Both the position numbers and the translations under genes were made by a program. From Oscillospiraceae bacterium (GTDB lineage Bacteria; Bacillota; Clostridia; Oscillospirales; Oscillospiraceae), in NCBI GenBank assembly GCA_015067995.1, contig SVLJ01000006.1, positions 48,969-112,968 on the forward strand: a stretch of 64,000 nt of DNA. Reading direction: 5' to 3'. Positions within the stretch are counted from its first letter, which is position 1. The number at the start of each line of letters is the position of its first letter. Positions 48,642-57,253 of this stretch are shown piece by piece. The notes below the pieces were generated by a model. That model was not told where the DNA came from and ran no database searches. It was given only the letters and a program-made list of their open reading frames with translations.

Positions 48642-50678
48642 TTGCAGCGTGAACAGGCATTGGCGCGTCCGGAGCAGATGGCCAGACTGCTGGGATGGGG
48701 GATCCGATTTTTTCTTTCTGCCGGTCTGACGGCGGCACAGCTGCCGGGAGGAGCTGCGCCCTTTGCCCTTGGCTGTGTGGCGGCGTCCGGCACTGGCGGC
48801 GAAGGATTGGCGGCGTTTCTGGGAACGGCGCTGGGGGCACTGCTGTTTCAGGAATTTGAGGAGGGACTGCCTCATCTGGCGGCGGCGGTGCTGATCCTTA
48901 CCACATCCTTTGCCCTGCGGGAGACGCGATGGTTCCGTCACCCGGCGGTTCCGGCGGTGTGTGCCGGAGGGCTGACGCTGACAGTGGGGATGGTGTATGT
49001 ACTGCAGGCGGTGGCGCCGCTGCGGCGTCTGCCGGTGTGTGTGACCGGTGCCATTCTGACCGGTGTTTCTGCGTGGATGTACGCACTGCTGCTGGAGCGC
49101 CGGGAGCCGGAGCGGCAGATCATGGGACTGCGTTTTCTGGCAGTGACATTGCTTTCCGCTTTTGCAGAGGTGAGCGTGGGCGCCTTTTCTATCGGGCGGA
49201 CGCTGATGGTGTGCCTGCTGATGATGACAGGCTGGCAGCACGGCGCATCTGCCGCTATGATCACCGGCCTTTGGGCGGGACTCCTGATGGATCTTTCTCT
49301 GGATCTGGGGACGCTGTTCTTCACGGCGGCTTACGGACTGGTGGGTATGGCGTCCGGGCTGCGTGTGGGGAAAAACCGCGTCTCTGTGGCAGTGGCGGCT
49401 CTGGGGATCACGCTGGCTCTGGTGATGGGACTGACGGATGATCTGGCCGGTTCCATGCTGGGGGAAACCATGCTGGCCTGTCCGCTGCTTCTGCTGATTC
49501 CAGGGCGGTTGTTCGGCGGCAAGCGACTGCAGAAGGAGACGGATGCCTCCGCTGTTGTGACGGAAGGCATCCGGAAGCGGCTGAACCGCACGGCGGCAGC
49601 TTTCCGGGAGCTATATGATTCTCTGGGAAGGACGGCGGTGCAGTCTGCGGACGAGAATCCGGCAGTGATCTACGATCGGGCGGCAGAAAGGGTTTGCCGC
49701 AGCTGCGCTCTGTGTGAGCTGTGCTGGAAGAAAGAATATGTTTCTACCTTCAACGCTCTCAACGATGCCACGCCCTTCCTGCTGGAACGGGGACGGCCGT
49801 TGCCCAAGGATTTTCCTACACATTTTACCAGCCGTTGTATTCATCTGCCGGAATTCCTGACAGAGGTGGGGACGGAATTGTCGGCGTTCCTGCTGCGGCG
49901 GCAGTACCGGCGGCAGCTGGAGGAAAGCCGCCGTACCCAGCGGGTGCAGTATGCCCAGGTGGGCGAGATGCTCAGAGCTGCTGCCGCCGGGCTGGGAGAG
50001 AGTGTACCGGCATCGGCACAGAAGAGGTCGTATCAGATCGGCGCGGTGCTGCGGCCCAAGGAAGGGGAAAGCGTCTGCGGCGACAGCGTGACCTCTTTTG
50101 AAAATAACGATGGTCAGCTGTGCCTCCTGCTGTCCGATGGCAGCGGCTGCGGAGAGTCGGCGCGCCGGGAATCCGCCCTGACCAGTCGGCTGCTTCGACA
50201 GTTTCTGGAGGCGGGTATCGATGCTGAGGCGGCTCTGAAGACCCTGAATGCGGCCATGGCTCTGCGCAGTGAGGAGACGGGCGCTTTTTCCACCATTGAT
50301 CTGATGACGGTGACCCTTGGCAGCGGTGATGCTGCCATCTATAAATATGGCGCGGCGCCTACCTATGTAAAAAAGGGCGGCAGTGTTCGCCGCATCACAG
50401 GACATGCTCTGCCGGTGGGACTGCGGGAATCTGCTGCAGAGCCGGATATTACCCGCCTGACCCTGAAGGAGGACAGCTTTGTGGTGATGATCAGCGACGG
50501 TGTGGCAGATCCGCTGGGGGATGAGTGGCTGCAGGATCTCATTGCCGGCTGGGACGGCAGCGATCCACAGGTGCTGGCAGGTCTGATCCTGCAGGAAACC
50601 GTGCGCCGCGGCGAGCTGTCGGATGACTGCGGCGTGCAGGTGCTGTATTTTCCCGCGGATGAAAGACAGGCTGTATAA
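48642..50678 (+). CDS. spoIIE: Stage II sporulation protein E (serine phosphatase)
   Basis: The ~678-residue protein has an N-terminal domain with about ten membrane segments (to residue ~290), a central domain with a cysteine cluster (CRSCALCELCWKKEY), and a C-terminal PP2C phosphatase (LLLSDGSGCGESARRESALT, MTVTLGSGDAAIYKYGAAP, VMISDGVADPLGDEW). It dephosphorylates SpoIIAA to activate sigma-F in the forespore and acts at the polar septum. GAGGAGGG abuts the ATG at 48636, so the TTG at 48642, 7 nt away, is the likelier start. Its presence argues for a spore former. Confidence 0.94.
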   Translation: MQREQALARPEQMARLLGWGIRFFLSAGLTAAQLPGGAAPFALGCVAASGTGGEGLAAFLGTALGALLFQEFEEGLPHLAAAVLILTTSFALRETRWFRHPAVPAVCAGGLTLTVGMVYVLQAVAPLRRLPVCVTGAILTGVSAWMYALLLERREPERQIMGLRFLAVTLLSAFAEVSVGAFSIGRTLMVCLLMMTGWQHGASAAMITGLWAGLLMDLSLDLGTLFFTAAYGLVGMASGLRVGKNRVSVAVAALGITLALVMGLTDDLAGSMLGETMLACPLLLLIPGRLFGGKRLQKETDASAVVTEGIRKRLNRTAAAFRELYDSLGRTAVQSADENPAVIYDRAAERVCRSCALCELCWKKEYVSTFNALNDATPFLLERGRPLPKDFPTHFTSRCIHLPEFLTEVGTELSAFLLRRQYRRQLEESRRTQRVQYAQVGEMLRAAAAGLGESVPASAQKRSYQIGAVLRPKEGESVCGDSVTSFENNDGQLCLLLSDGSGCGESARRESALTSRLLRQFLEAGIDAEAALKTLNAAMALRSEETGAFSTIDLMTVTLGSGDAAIYKYGAAPTYVKKGGSVRRITGHALPVGLRESAAEPDITRLTLKEDSFVVMISDGVADPLGDEWLQDLIAGWDGSDPQVLAGLILQETVRRGELSDDCGVQVLYFPADERQAV

Positions 50679-50764
50679 TGCGTTTTTGTAGGAATTCGTA
50701 TAAAATTTCCGTGCCTGTGGCAGACTGCAAAGGAAGATATTTGACGGCAGGGGGATGATAACCG

Positions 50765-51031
50765 ATGGTCAAGGGTATTTCCAGAAGAGTGGTGGTTGTG
50801 GAGTCACCGGATCAGCGCTTTTTTGAGCAGGCAATCTTCATTGTGCGCAATGATGCCGCGGGAATGGGTGTTACCTCCCGGGAATTGGTGGAGGAGGCCC
50901 GACGGGTGGCGAAGAACTATGCGGGAGGAAACAAAACCAGTCGGCGGATGGGAGAACTGAATCCGGCAGTATACGCACTGATGGGTGCGGCAGCCATCGG
51001 TCTTGTGTGGCTGATCGCATCGCTGATATGA
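50765..51031 (+). CDS. Small conserved protein with C-terminal membrane anchor, 88 aa
   Basis: The protein begins MVKGISRRVVVVESPDQRFFEQAIFIVR (positions 1-28), followed by a charged helix (ELVEEARRVAKNY) and a C-terminal membrane segment (AVYALMGAAAIGLVWLIASLI). It lies 86 bp after spoIIE on the same strand, so a sporulation link is possible but unproven. GGGGGAT upstream is a usable ribosome site. I do not recognise a named family. Confidence 0.72.
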   Translation: MVKGISRRVVVVESPDQRFFEQAIFIVRNDAAGMGVTSRELVEEARRVAKNYAGGNKTSRRMGELNPAVYALMGAAAIGLVWLIASLI

Positions 51032-51044
51032 ATGAAAAGAAGGG

Positions 51045-51084
51045 AGCGCTCTGTCCCAAAGGACAAAGCGCTTCTTCTTTTTTA
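51045..51084 (+). terminator. Terminator after the 88-aa gene
   Basis: AGCGCTCTGTCC pairs with GGACAAAGCGCT around CAAA (one internal mismatch pair region), followed by TTCTTCTTTTTT. Confidence 0.85.
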
Positions 51085-51195
51085 TGGGAAACGCGCAAAG
51101 GACATTGACTGTTTTATGAAAATGATGGATAATAATGACGATTATCCATGCGGCGAGCCGAACCGGACTTGTCACAAGGAACAGAGGAGAGAGGA

Positions 51196-51714
51196 ATGGA
51201 CAGGAATTCTTCCCTGCACGTGGGCATGCGCAACCTGAAAACCTCCATTACGGTGGCTGTCTGCGCACTGGTGTACTATTTTCTGGATCGCAGCCCAGCC
51301 TTTGCATGCATCGGTGTGATTTTCGGTATGGGCTCCGATATGGGCAATTCCCGGCTCAACGGCGGCAACCGTTTCTTCGGAACGTTGATCGGCGGTCTCA
51401 TCGGCATGGTACTGTTCCGTATTTATCTGATTTTTCAGCCGGATGGAAAGCACTCCCTGCTGCTGGTGCCGCTGGTGTTTATCGGCACTGTGCTGCTGAT
51501 CCTGCTGTGCCAGAAATTCTGGGTGGGCGGCGTTCAGCCCGGCGGCGTGGTGCTGTGTATCCTGCTGTTCAATACACCGGTGGATACCTATATCAGCTAT
51601 GCGCTGAACCGCATTTTCGACACGGCGGTGGGCGTACTGCTGGCGCTGGCTGTAAACTGGCTGCTGCCCCGCGAGAGAATCCTCCGCTGGCTGCACAGGG
51701 ATGAGAGAATCTGA
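51196..51714 (+). CDS. FUSC / aromatic-acid-exporter-like membrane protein
   Basis: The 172-residue protein has five or six hydrophobic segments, with HVGMRNLKTSITVAVCALVYYF and NRFFGTLIGGLIGMVLF, matching the membrane half of the DUF939/ArAE family. The cytoplasmic C-terminal domain of longer members is absent. AGGAGAGAGGA precedes ATG 51196. It may export small organic acids; direct evidence is lacking. Confidence 0.8.
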   Translation: MDRNSSLHVGMRNLKTSITVAVCALVYYFLDRSPAFACIGVIFGMGSDMGNSRLNGGNRFFGTLIGGLIGMVLFRIYLIFQPDGKHSLLLVPLVFIGTVLLILLCQKFWVGGVQPGGVVLCILLFNTPVDTYISYALNRIFDTAVGVLLALAVNWLLPRERILRWLHRDERI

Positions 51715-51722
51715 AACAAGAC

Positions 51723-51762
51723 GCCTCCGTTCTTCTCTTCAGGAAGAACGGAGGCATTTTTT
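51723..51762 (+). terminator. Terminator after the FUSC-like gene
   Basis: GCCTCCGTTCTTC and complement around TCTTCA, then ATTTTTT. Confidence 0.9.
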
Positions 51763-51779
51763 CGTTAAAGCTCTAATAA

Positions 51780-51816
51780 TACCGCGGCCAAACCTCGTCA
51801 GGTCTGGCCGCGGCAT
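51780..51816 (-). terminator. Terminator after kbl
   Basis: TGCCGCGGCCAGACC and GGTTTGGCCGCGGTA pair around TGACGA (one G-T pair), followed on the minus strand by TTATTAG. Confidence 0.75.
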
Positions 51817-51849
51817 CTGTTCTTTTGATATTCCGAACCTGCAAAGGAC

Positions 51850-53037
51850 TTACAGGCCCATCTCCTCCTTGACTTCCTTGAAGCACTTGACGGCGAAGTC
51901 CAGGTCTTCCTTGGTGTGGCCTGCGGAGATCTGGGTGCGGATGCGATCCTTGCCCTTGGGAACCACGGGGTAGCAGAAGGCTACCACGTACACGCCCTTG
52001 GCCAGCATACGGCGGGAGAACTCATGGGCGATCTTGGCGTCATAAAGCATCACGGGAACGATGGGATGCTCGCCGGGCAGCAGCTCAAAGCCGATCTTCT
52101 CCATCTCAGCGCGGAAGTAGCGGGCATTCTCATGCACCTTGTCACGCAGAGCGGTGGACTCGGTGAGCATTTCCAGAGTCTTCAGGGTGGCGGCGCAGAT
52201 GGCGGGAGCCACGGTGTTGGAGAACAGATAGGGACGGCTGCGCTGACGCAGCAGATCCACGATCTCCTGACGGGCTGCGGTGAAGCCGCCGCTGGCACCG
52301 CCCAGAGCCTTTCCGAAGGTGCCGGTGATGATGTCCACACGACCCTGAACACCGCAGAACTCGGCAGTGCCGCGGCCGGTCTTGCCCATGAAGCCGGAGG
52401 AATGGCTGTCATCCACCATTACCAGCGCGTCAAACTCGTCTGCCAGATCGCAGATGCCCTTCAGGTTGGCGATGTAGCCGTCCATGGAGAAGACACCGTC
52501 GGTGGCGATGACCTTGATTTTGGCACCGGCTTCGGTGGCGGCCACCAGCTGGGCACGGAGATCGTCCATGTTGTTGTTCTTGTAGCGATAGCGCTTGGCC
52601 TTGCACAGGCGGACACCGTCGATGATGGAAGCATGGTTCAGCTCGTCGGAAATGACAGCGTCCTCCTCGGTGAGGATGGTTTCAAAAAGACCGCCGTTGG
52701 CATCAAAGCAGGATGAGTAGAGGATCACGTCGTCCATGCCAAGAAACTCGGCCAGCTTCTTTTCCAGAACCTTGTGGATCTGCTGGGTGCCGCAGATGAA
52801 GCGGACAGAGGAGAGGCCGAAGCCCCATTTGTCATAGCTTTCCTTGGCGGCGGCGATAAGGTCGGGGTTGTTGCTCAGACCCAGATAGTTGTTGGCGCAC
52901 ATATTCACCACGCCGTTGGCGGCGGTGGTGTCGATGCAGGAACGCTGGGGAGTGGTGATGATCCGTTCATCCTTGTAGGTGCCGGCCTCGCGGATGGCGG
53001 CCAGTTCAGCGCGGTACTTTTCCAGTGCGGTTTTCAT
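51850..53037 (-). CDS. kbl: Glycine C-acetyltransferase (2-amino-3-ketobutyrate CoA ligase)
   Basis: The 395-residue PLP enzyme cleaves 2-amino-3-oxobutyrate with CoA to glycine and acetyl-CoA. Motifs: [20 protein letters not shown] near residue 50, [16 protein letters not shown] near 210, and [14 protein letters not shown], which holds the PLP lysine, near 240. It follows tdh by 22 bp on the same strand and uses the unstable product of that enzyme directly. AGGAGGC precedes the ATG. Confidence 0.96.
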   Translation of the reverse strand: MKTALEKYRAELAAIREAGTYKDERIITTPQRSCIDTTAANGVVNMCANNYLGLSNNPDLIAAAKESYDKWGFGLSSVRFICGTQQIHKVLEKKLAEFLGMDDVILYSSCFDANGGLFETILTEEDAVISDELNHASIIDGVRLCKAKRYRYKNNNMDDLRAQLVAATEAGAKIKVIATDGVFSMDGYIANLKGICDLADEFDALVMVDDSHSSGFMGKTGRGTAEFCGVQGRVDIITGTFGKALGGASGGFTAARQEIVDLLRQRSRPYLFSNTVAPAICAATLKTLEMLTESTALRDKVHENARYFRAEMEKIGFELLPGEHPIVPVMLYDAKIAHEFSRRMLAKGVYVVAFCYPVVPKGKDRIRTQISAGHTKEDLDFAVKCFKEVKEEMGL

Positions 53038-53059
53038 TGCAGCAGCCTCCTATTGCAAA

Positions 53060-54103
53060 TTACTTTTTGGTAGTCCAGTCCAGAATGACTTTGCCGGACA
53101 TGCCGCTGTCCATGGCGGCAAAGCCCTTCTCAAAGTCGGTGTAGTGGAAGCGGTGGGTAATGATGGGACTCATATCCAGTCCGCCCTGCACCATGTAGCT
53201 CATCTGATGCCAGTTGTCCATCTTGCGGCCGTAAATGCCCTGCAGAGTCAGACCCTTGCCGATGATGTCGTTCATGTTCAGCTCCATGGGCTTGTTGCCA
53301 AGGCCCAGCAGGCTGATCTTGCCGCCGTTGCGCATGACAGAAAGCATCTGGCGGAAGGCAGGTGCGGCTCCGGACATCTCCAGACCCACGTCAAAGCCTT
53401 CCACAATGTTCAAACGCTTCATCACGTCCTTCAAGTCTTCCTTAGCGGTGTTGACGGCGGCGTCAACGCCCATTTTTCGTGCCAGATCCAGACGGTAGTC
53501 GTTGAGGTCGGTGATTACCACCCGGCGCGCGCCGGCGTGCTTGCAGATGCCGCCGGCCATAACGCCGATGGGACCTGCGCCGGTGATCAGCACGTCCTCG
53601 CCCACCAGATTCCACATCAGAGCGGTGTGGGTGGCGTTGCCAAAGGCATCAAAGAAGGCCACCACATCCTCAGGCAGATCGTCGGGCAGAGCAATGACAT
53701 TTCTGGCAGGAATGCACAGATACTCCGCGAAAGCGCCGTCACGGTCAACGCCTACGCCGAAGGTGTCCTTGCACCACTGGATATCGCCGTTGCGGCAGTT
53801 GCGGCAGTGTCCGCAGGTGATGTGACCCTCGCCGGAAACGCGCTGGCCCACCGTCAGGCCGTCAACGCCCTCGCCCAGAACAGCGATCTCGCCCACATAC
53901 TCATGGCCGGTGACCATGCCGGGCTTCACATGCTGCTGCGCCCAGGAATTCCAGTGATAAATATGTACGTCCGAGCCGCAGATTGCGGTTTTGCGGATCT
54001 TGATGAGTACTTCGCCGGGGCCGGGAGTAGGCACCGGAACTTGCCGAAGTTCCAGACCGGGACCGGCTGCGGGTTTTACCAGAGCGTCCATCATCTGTGC
54101 CAT
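53060..54103 (-). CDS. tdh: L-threonine 3-dehydrogenase
   Basis: The 347-residue zinc medium-chain dehydrogenase oxidises threonine with NAD. KTAICGSDVHIYHWNSWAQ carries the catalytic zinc ligand and the threonine-specific region; GHITCGHCRNCRNGDIQWC supplies the structural-zinc cysteines; ITGAGPIGVMAGGICKHAGA is the NAD site. ATG 54103 has AGGAGG 7 nt upstream; a GTG one codon earlier is possible. With kbl it makes a two-gene threonine-to-glycine operon feeding acetyl-CoA. Confidence 0.96.
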   Translation of the reverse strand: MAQMMDALVKPAAGPGLELRQVPVPTPGPGEVLIKIRKTAICGSDVHIYHWNSWAQQHVKPGMVTGHEYVGEIAVLGEGVDGLTVGQRVSGEGHITCGHCRNCRNGDIQWCKDTFGVGVDRDGAFAEYLCIPARNVIALPDDLPEDVVAFFDAFGNATHTALMWNLVGEDVLITGAGPIGVMAGGICKHAGARRVVITDLNDYRLDLARKMGVDAAVNTAKEDLKDVMKRLNIVEGFDVGLEMSGAAPAFRQMLSVMRNGGKISLLGLGNKPMELNMNDIIGKGLTLQGIYGRKMDNWHQMSYMVQGGLDMSPIITHRFHYTDFEKGFAAMDSGMSGKVILDWTTKK

Positions 54104-54136
54104 CACAATGTCCTCCTGCTAAACACAAAAATACAG

Positions 54137-54197
54137 AACTGGCCAGTTTGGCAGTTTACCTAAGAAAAGTATACGCCTAAAAACTGGCAAGTGTCAA
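54137..54197 (-). promoter_or_regulatory. tdh-kbl promoter with palindromic operator-like site
   Basis: On the minus strand TTGACA (54197 to 54192) and TATACT (54173 to 54168) are 18 bp apart. Downstream of the start is the perfect palindrome AACTGGCCAGTT (54137-54148), and CTGGCA/TGCCAG half-sites recur beside it and within the spacer. This suggests repressor binding across the promoter. Confidence 0.65.
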
Positions 54198-54338
54198 CAG
54201 GAATTTAACAAAAATCAGAATAATGTGCACGAGACAAAGACATATGTACATATAACCGATTGCGCAAAATCTGTGTCCGCGAGTGGAGGATGGCTTGCCG
54301 ACGAAAACAGGAAGCGTGCCACTTGTATAGAACAGTGA

Positions 54339-54512
54339 TCATGCCTCTGGTGCAGAGCTCGTGCCGTCGTCGTTCAGATATTCTTCCTCTGCTTCCTGCT
54401 GTGCGCAGCGCAGCAGCGTCTGCGCATAACCGATGTTCAGTTTCTCCAGTGCGCGGAGGGCATCCGTGGCCGCGTTAAACATTTTGGCGTAGAGCTTTTG
54501 ATAGTTTGGCAT
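54339..54512 (-). CDS. Small hypothetical protein, 57 aa (prophage/island type)
   Basis: A frame begins MPNYQKLYAKMFNAATDALR at 54512 and ends EEEYLNDDGTSSAPEA, with AGAGGTG 4-5 nt upstream. Similar short proteins (MPNYQ-x-LY-x-x-MFNA) are, from memory, frequent in clostridial prophages and islands; no function is known. It is divergent from the ribbon-helix-helix gene at 54622, with an AT-rich shared promoter region. Confidence 0.7.
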   Translation of the reverse strand: MPNYQKLYAKMFNAATDALRALEKLNIGYAQTLLRCAQQEAEEEYLNDDGTSSAPEA

Positions 54513-54621
54513 AACACACCTCTGTAAATATATTTTAGATATGTTTTATATCTATTTTAAACATGATACCGCATATTGCGCCTAAAGTAAACGCATCTTA
54601 AATTTATTTAGAGGTGCTGAT
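54513..54621. promoter_or_regulatory. AT-rich divergent promoter region with inverted repeat
   Basis: AGATAT-GTTTT-ATATCT (54537-54553) lies between two divergent small genes and could be the operator of the ribbon-helix-helix protein. Confidence 0.4.
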
Positions 54622-54783
54622 ATGTCCATTAAGAGCCTGTCCATTCGTATTGATGAAGAGATGCTGCATAAGCTGCATGTGGTTGCGGACTATGAGGGGC
54701 GTTCTGCCAACAGCCAGATTTTGATTCTGATTCGGGAGTGTATTCAGGGATACGAGGCCAAGCACGGCGAGATCAAACTATAA
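54622..54783 (+). CDS. Ribbon-helix-helix (Arc-type) DNA-binding protein, 53 aa
   Basis: The protein starts MSIKSLSIRIDEEMLHKLHV, a beta strand plus helix, followed by ADYEGRSANSQILILIRECI, the second helix pair with the usual RSANSQI motif. This is the Arc/MetJ-type fold that binds DNA as a dimer. GAGGTG is upstream of ATG 54622. It is probably a small regulator from a former mobile element next to the present integration site. Confidence 0.82.
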   Translation: MSIKSLSIRIDEEMLHKLHVVADYEGRSANSQILILIRECIQGYEAKHGEIKL

Positions 54784-54796
54784 ATTCTGCATAAAA

Positions 54797-54826
54797 ATAT
54801 CCCCGGAGCAGTCGCTCCGGGGATAT
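54797..54826. terminator. Terminator, probably the original one of the GGGtGRT gene
   Basis: ATATCCCCGGAGC and complement around AGTC. On the minus strand it is followed by TTTTT and sits 16 bp beyond the stop codon preserved in the left 93-bp repeat. Confidence 0.8.
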
Positions 54827-54842
54827 GGATTATTTTGGGGAA

Positions 54843-54935
54843 TTACTTCAGGCTTTCAGCAACTGCAACAGCGCAGGCCACGGTCATGCCGACCATGGGG
54901 TTGTTGCCGGCGCCCAGGAAGCCCATCATTTCCAC
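54843..54935. repeat. 93-bp direct repeat, left copy
   Basis: These bases match 63738-63830 at every position I compared. They encode, on the minus strand, the last 30 residues and stop of the GGGtGRT protein. This is the left boundary of the integrated element. Confidence 0.92.
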
Positions 54936-55217
54936 ATCAAATCCGCCTGTCGGCGGCTTTTGTATTGGGGCACAAGGGTTTCTGTGGGAGTGAGCCTGAT
55001 ATCTTCCAAAACAGAACGCATATCATTATCGGATGGATGATGTGTTTTCTATACTATACACTTTCAGGTGTTCAGGAAACCAGATGTTTGAACTAAATTA
55101 AACAACTACAAACATCTTTTTTCATCTTTCAGCATAGCGGAACAAGGTTCAACATTTCCAGAAGAACAGGGAACATCTTTCATCAAAAAAACAAATGAAA
55201 AATATCGTAATTACTTT

Positions 55218-55258
55218 TGAGGGTATCCAGAGTTTTTGGATACCCTCATTGCTATAAT
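55218..55258 (+). promoter_or_regulatory. Promoter with overlapping inverted repeat at the left end of element B
   Basis: TGAGGGTATCCA and its complement (55218-55248, 7-nt loop) precede an extended -10, TGCTATAAT (55250-55258). The hairpin covers the -35 region. The region 54936-55217 has no gene but contains repeated AACATCTTT-type motifs and an AGATGTTTG inverted repeat (55082-55117), possible integrase arm sites. Confidence 0.5.
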
Positions 55259-55356
55259 AAAGCCAGAAAGTGAGAGATGAAACAAGCCCTCACAATACAA
55301 AATAAAGGTGGCGACCTAAGAAAACGCAGACTGCCAAAAGGCAGATGGAGATTATT

Positions 55357-55842
55357 ATGAAGAAGAATACCACCAACACCGTCCGTTTCACCGTCGATTT
55401 CATTGAGAAGAAGATTATCGGCACCAAGGCCAGCTTCGACAAGGCAAGTAAGGGTTTCGGTCCCGCCTATGAGGAACTGGCTGAAAAGGTTGCTAAGCAC
55501 TCCGACTTTAAGTTGGAAGTCAAGGAGCAGAAGAAGCATACTACCAAGGCCAAGAGAACCTATGACGGTATGGATTTCGCCTTTATGGAAGCCTACATTG
55601 AAACTCTCAAGAATGCCGAGCAGATTATGGCGGAGTATGAGGCCATTAAGGCAGATGCCAAGAAGTGGGATATCAGCGTCTATCCTTATACCAAGAAGTG
55701 GTTCCTGGGTGAGTTTGATCCCGACAAGAACGGCTTTGATATGGCAAAGGCAAAGCAGGAGATTACGGAATATCGTATGTCCCGGGCTATTCTCAACGCC
55801 GAACCTGTGGAGCGGGGCAATGAGCAGATTGCGGCTGACTAA
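55357..55842 (+). CDS. Hypothetical protein of element B, 161 aa
   Basis: The protein starts MKKNTTNTVRFTVDFIEKKI, is rich in lysine and aromatic residues, and has VYPYTKKWFLGEFDPDKNGF in its C-terminal half. No signal or membrane segment is present. ATG 55357 has GGAG upstream; a nearby ATG four codons earlier is less well placed. I do not recognise a family. It is first of an operon-like run of unknown proteins. Confidence 0.7.
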   Translation: MKKNTTNTVRFTVDFIEKKIIGTKASFDKASKGFGPAYEELAEKVAKHSDFKLEVKEQKKHTTKAKRTYDGMDFAFMEAYIETLKNAEQIMAEYEAIKADAKKWDISVYPYTKKWFLGEFDPDKNGFDMAKAKQEITEYRMSRAILNAEPVERGNEQIAAD

Positions 55843-55879
55843 CCACAGAGCAATTGAAAAAGTATAGGAGGATATGAAA

Positions 55880-56395
55880 ATGAACGGCTATAAACTCAAT
55901 CTGACCGCAAAGACCCTGACCATCACCAAGGAGTTTGAAGAGGCAATCGCCCAAGGCGAGGGCAAAGCATACGAACTCTATACCAAGTTTCTGCGGGATA
56001 TTCCCGGTCTGACAGTTATCCGCAAGACCCACAAGACCCCTTCCAAGTATGTATCCAAGAGCACCGGAGAAGTCTTTCGCTGTAATCAGTTTAAGAACCT
56101 CAAATATGAGAATATGGAGAGGTTTATCAATGGCCTTTCCAACAGCGAAGATTATCTGACACCCTATAACTTCCTGAAAAACTGCGGCAGCCTGCCTCAG
56201 ACCTCCCGCTATAAGGTTGTTCGTCAATGGTTCGTGGCTCAGTTCCCCGAGTTCCGCAAGAACCCGCTGTTCTACCTCTATAACGAAGTCAAGGTGGTTG
56301 ATTTCCGTCCTATCCTTGAAGCAGAGCAGAAGCGTGCCGATGAGTTGGCTGCCAAAAAGGCAGAGGCGGAGGTGAAAGCGGACAAGACCGCTTAA
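55880..56395 (+). CDS. Hypothetical protein of element B, 171 aa
   Basis: The protein starts MNGYKLNLTAKTLTITKEFE and includes RDIPGLTVIRKTHKTPSKYV and a helix-rich C-terminus ending in a lysine/alanine tail. ATG 55880 is 8 nt after AGGAGG; the ATG at 55874 is only 2 nt away, so the later start is chosen. Co-transcribed with the 161-aa gene. Its TAA is followed within 3 nt by the first hairpin repeat. Function unknown. Confidence 0.7.
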   Translation: MNGYKLNLTAKTLTITKEFEEAIAQGEGKAYELYTKFLRDIPGLTVIRKTHKTPSKYVSKSTGEVFRCNQFKNLKYENMERFINGLSNSEDYLTPYNFLKNCGSLPQTSRYKVVRQWFVAQFPEFRKNPLFYLYNEVKVVDFRPILEAEQKRADELAAKKAEAEVKADKTA

Positions 56396-56397
56396 TC

Positions 56398-56451
56398 AAG
56401 TCAAGATATTAACACCAATGTATAATTATATTACTGTTAAATACTCAACTT
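56398..56451. repeat. Inverted-repeat family, copy a
   Basis: Arms AAGTCAAGATATTAACA and TGTTAAATACTCAACTT flank an AT-rich loop. Related copies lie at 57126 and 57696, each directly after a stop codon. Confidence 0.7.
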
Positions 56452-56473
56452 AAAAGGGAAAGGATACGTTGTT

Positions 56474-57121
56474 ATGTTGGAAATCGGCAAGTGCTATACC
56501 AAGCCTGAAATGACCGTGATATTTGGATCAAAAGATAATCAGGCTATTGAGCGGAAAATAAGGGGGTATGGGGTTGAGTTCGCTGTATCTGGGCGAGGGG
56601 AGAAAGCGGTTTATGAGATACATAATTTGAGAGACCCCTTTAAGGTCTTCGCGATTACCGAATTGGACTGCGGTGCAGGAACAGACTTCAAGAAACTTCG
56701 CTACTTCTATTGGTATTATTTCAACGATGAAATCTTTATGACGATGCCAGATGAAGTGAAAGAAACGATGACGGAGAAAGCGGGACACCGGATATCTCGT
56801 CAGACCATCGCAAACTACACACAGAAACTGTTGGCCAGAGAGTTAATTGACCGCAATACCAAGAATTACATATACTACTTTGCCTTTAAGCAAACGCAAC
56901 GCCTGACAGACTATGCCGAATATCGCAAAGCGTGGCGTGAATACTGGGAGGCCATAGATAACGGCTACTGTTCCTTTGACGCTATTTGTAATATGCGGTT
57001 GAATTATGGTGGTGTGGCGAGAAAGCAACCTATACCCGAAATCAACGGCATTTATAACGAGCAGATAGAGCAAATGCTTACCTACATTCAGCAGAGCATT
57101 GAAAATGAAATTGAGGACTGA
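56474..57121 (+). CDS. Hypothetical DNA-binding-like protein of element B, 215 aa
   Basis: The N-terminus (GKCYTKPEMTVIFGSKDNQA) is followed by RISRQTIANYTQKLLARELI (residues ~105-125), which reads as a winged-helix recognition region, and a helical C-terminus. It may be a regulator or replication-associated factor of the element. No Rep or relaxase catalytic motif (HUH, two tyrosines) is visible. AAAGGA precedes the ATG. The next hairpin repeat starts 4 nt after its stop. Confidence 0.65.
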   Translation: MLEIGKCYTKPEMTVIFGSKDNQAIERKIRGYGVEFAVSGRGEKAVYEIHNLRDPFKVFAITELDCGAGTDFKKLRYFYWYYFNDEIFMTMPDEVKETMTEKAGHRISRQTIANYTQKLLARELIDRNTKNYIYYFAFKQTQRLTDYAEYRKAWREYWEAIDNGYCSFDAICNMRLNYGGVARKQPIPEINGIYNEQIEQMLTYIQQSIENEIED

Positions 57122-57125
57122 TTTT

Positions 57126-57191
57126 AAGTCAGGCATTTAACAGTAGCAGAGTGGTGGATGTTCTATTCTGTTAGTGTTAAATGCCTGACTT
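57126..57191. repeat. Inverted-repeat family, copy b
   Basis: Arms AAGTCAGGCATTTAACA and TGTTAAATGCCTGACTT are perfectly complementary over 17 bp with a 32-nt loop. Confidence 0.8.
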
Positions 57192-57253
57192 GATTGGGTG
57201 ATACCAGTTAAGATGTTTTGCCTAATCTTCATATCCCATAGAAGATAAAATTG

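Noticed and set aside
54260..54478. A 72-codon plus-strand frame between tdh and the small island genes
   Set aside because: It lies opposite the 57-aa gene, which has a ribosome site and a recognisable pattern; the plus-strand translation is arginine/serine-rich noise.
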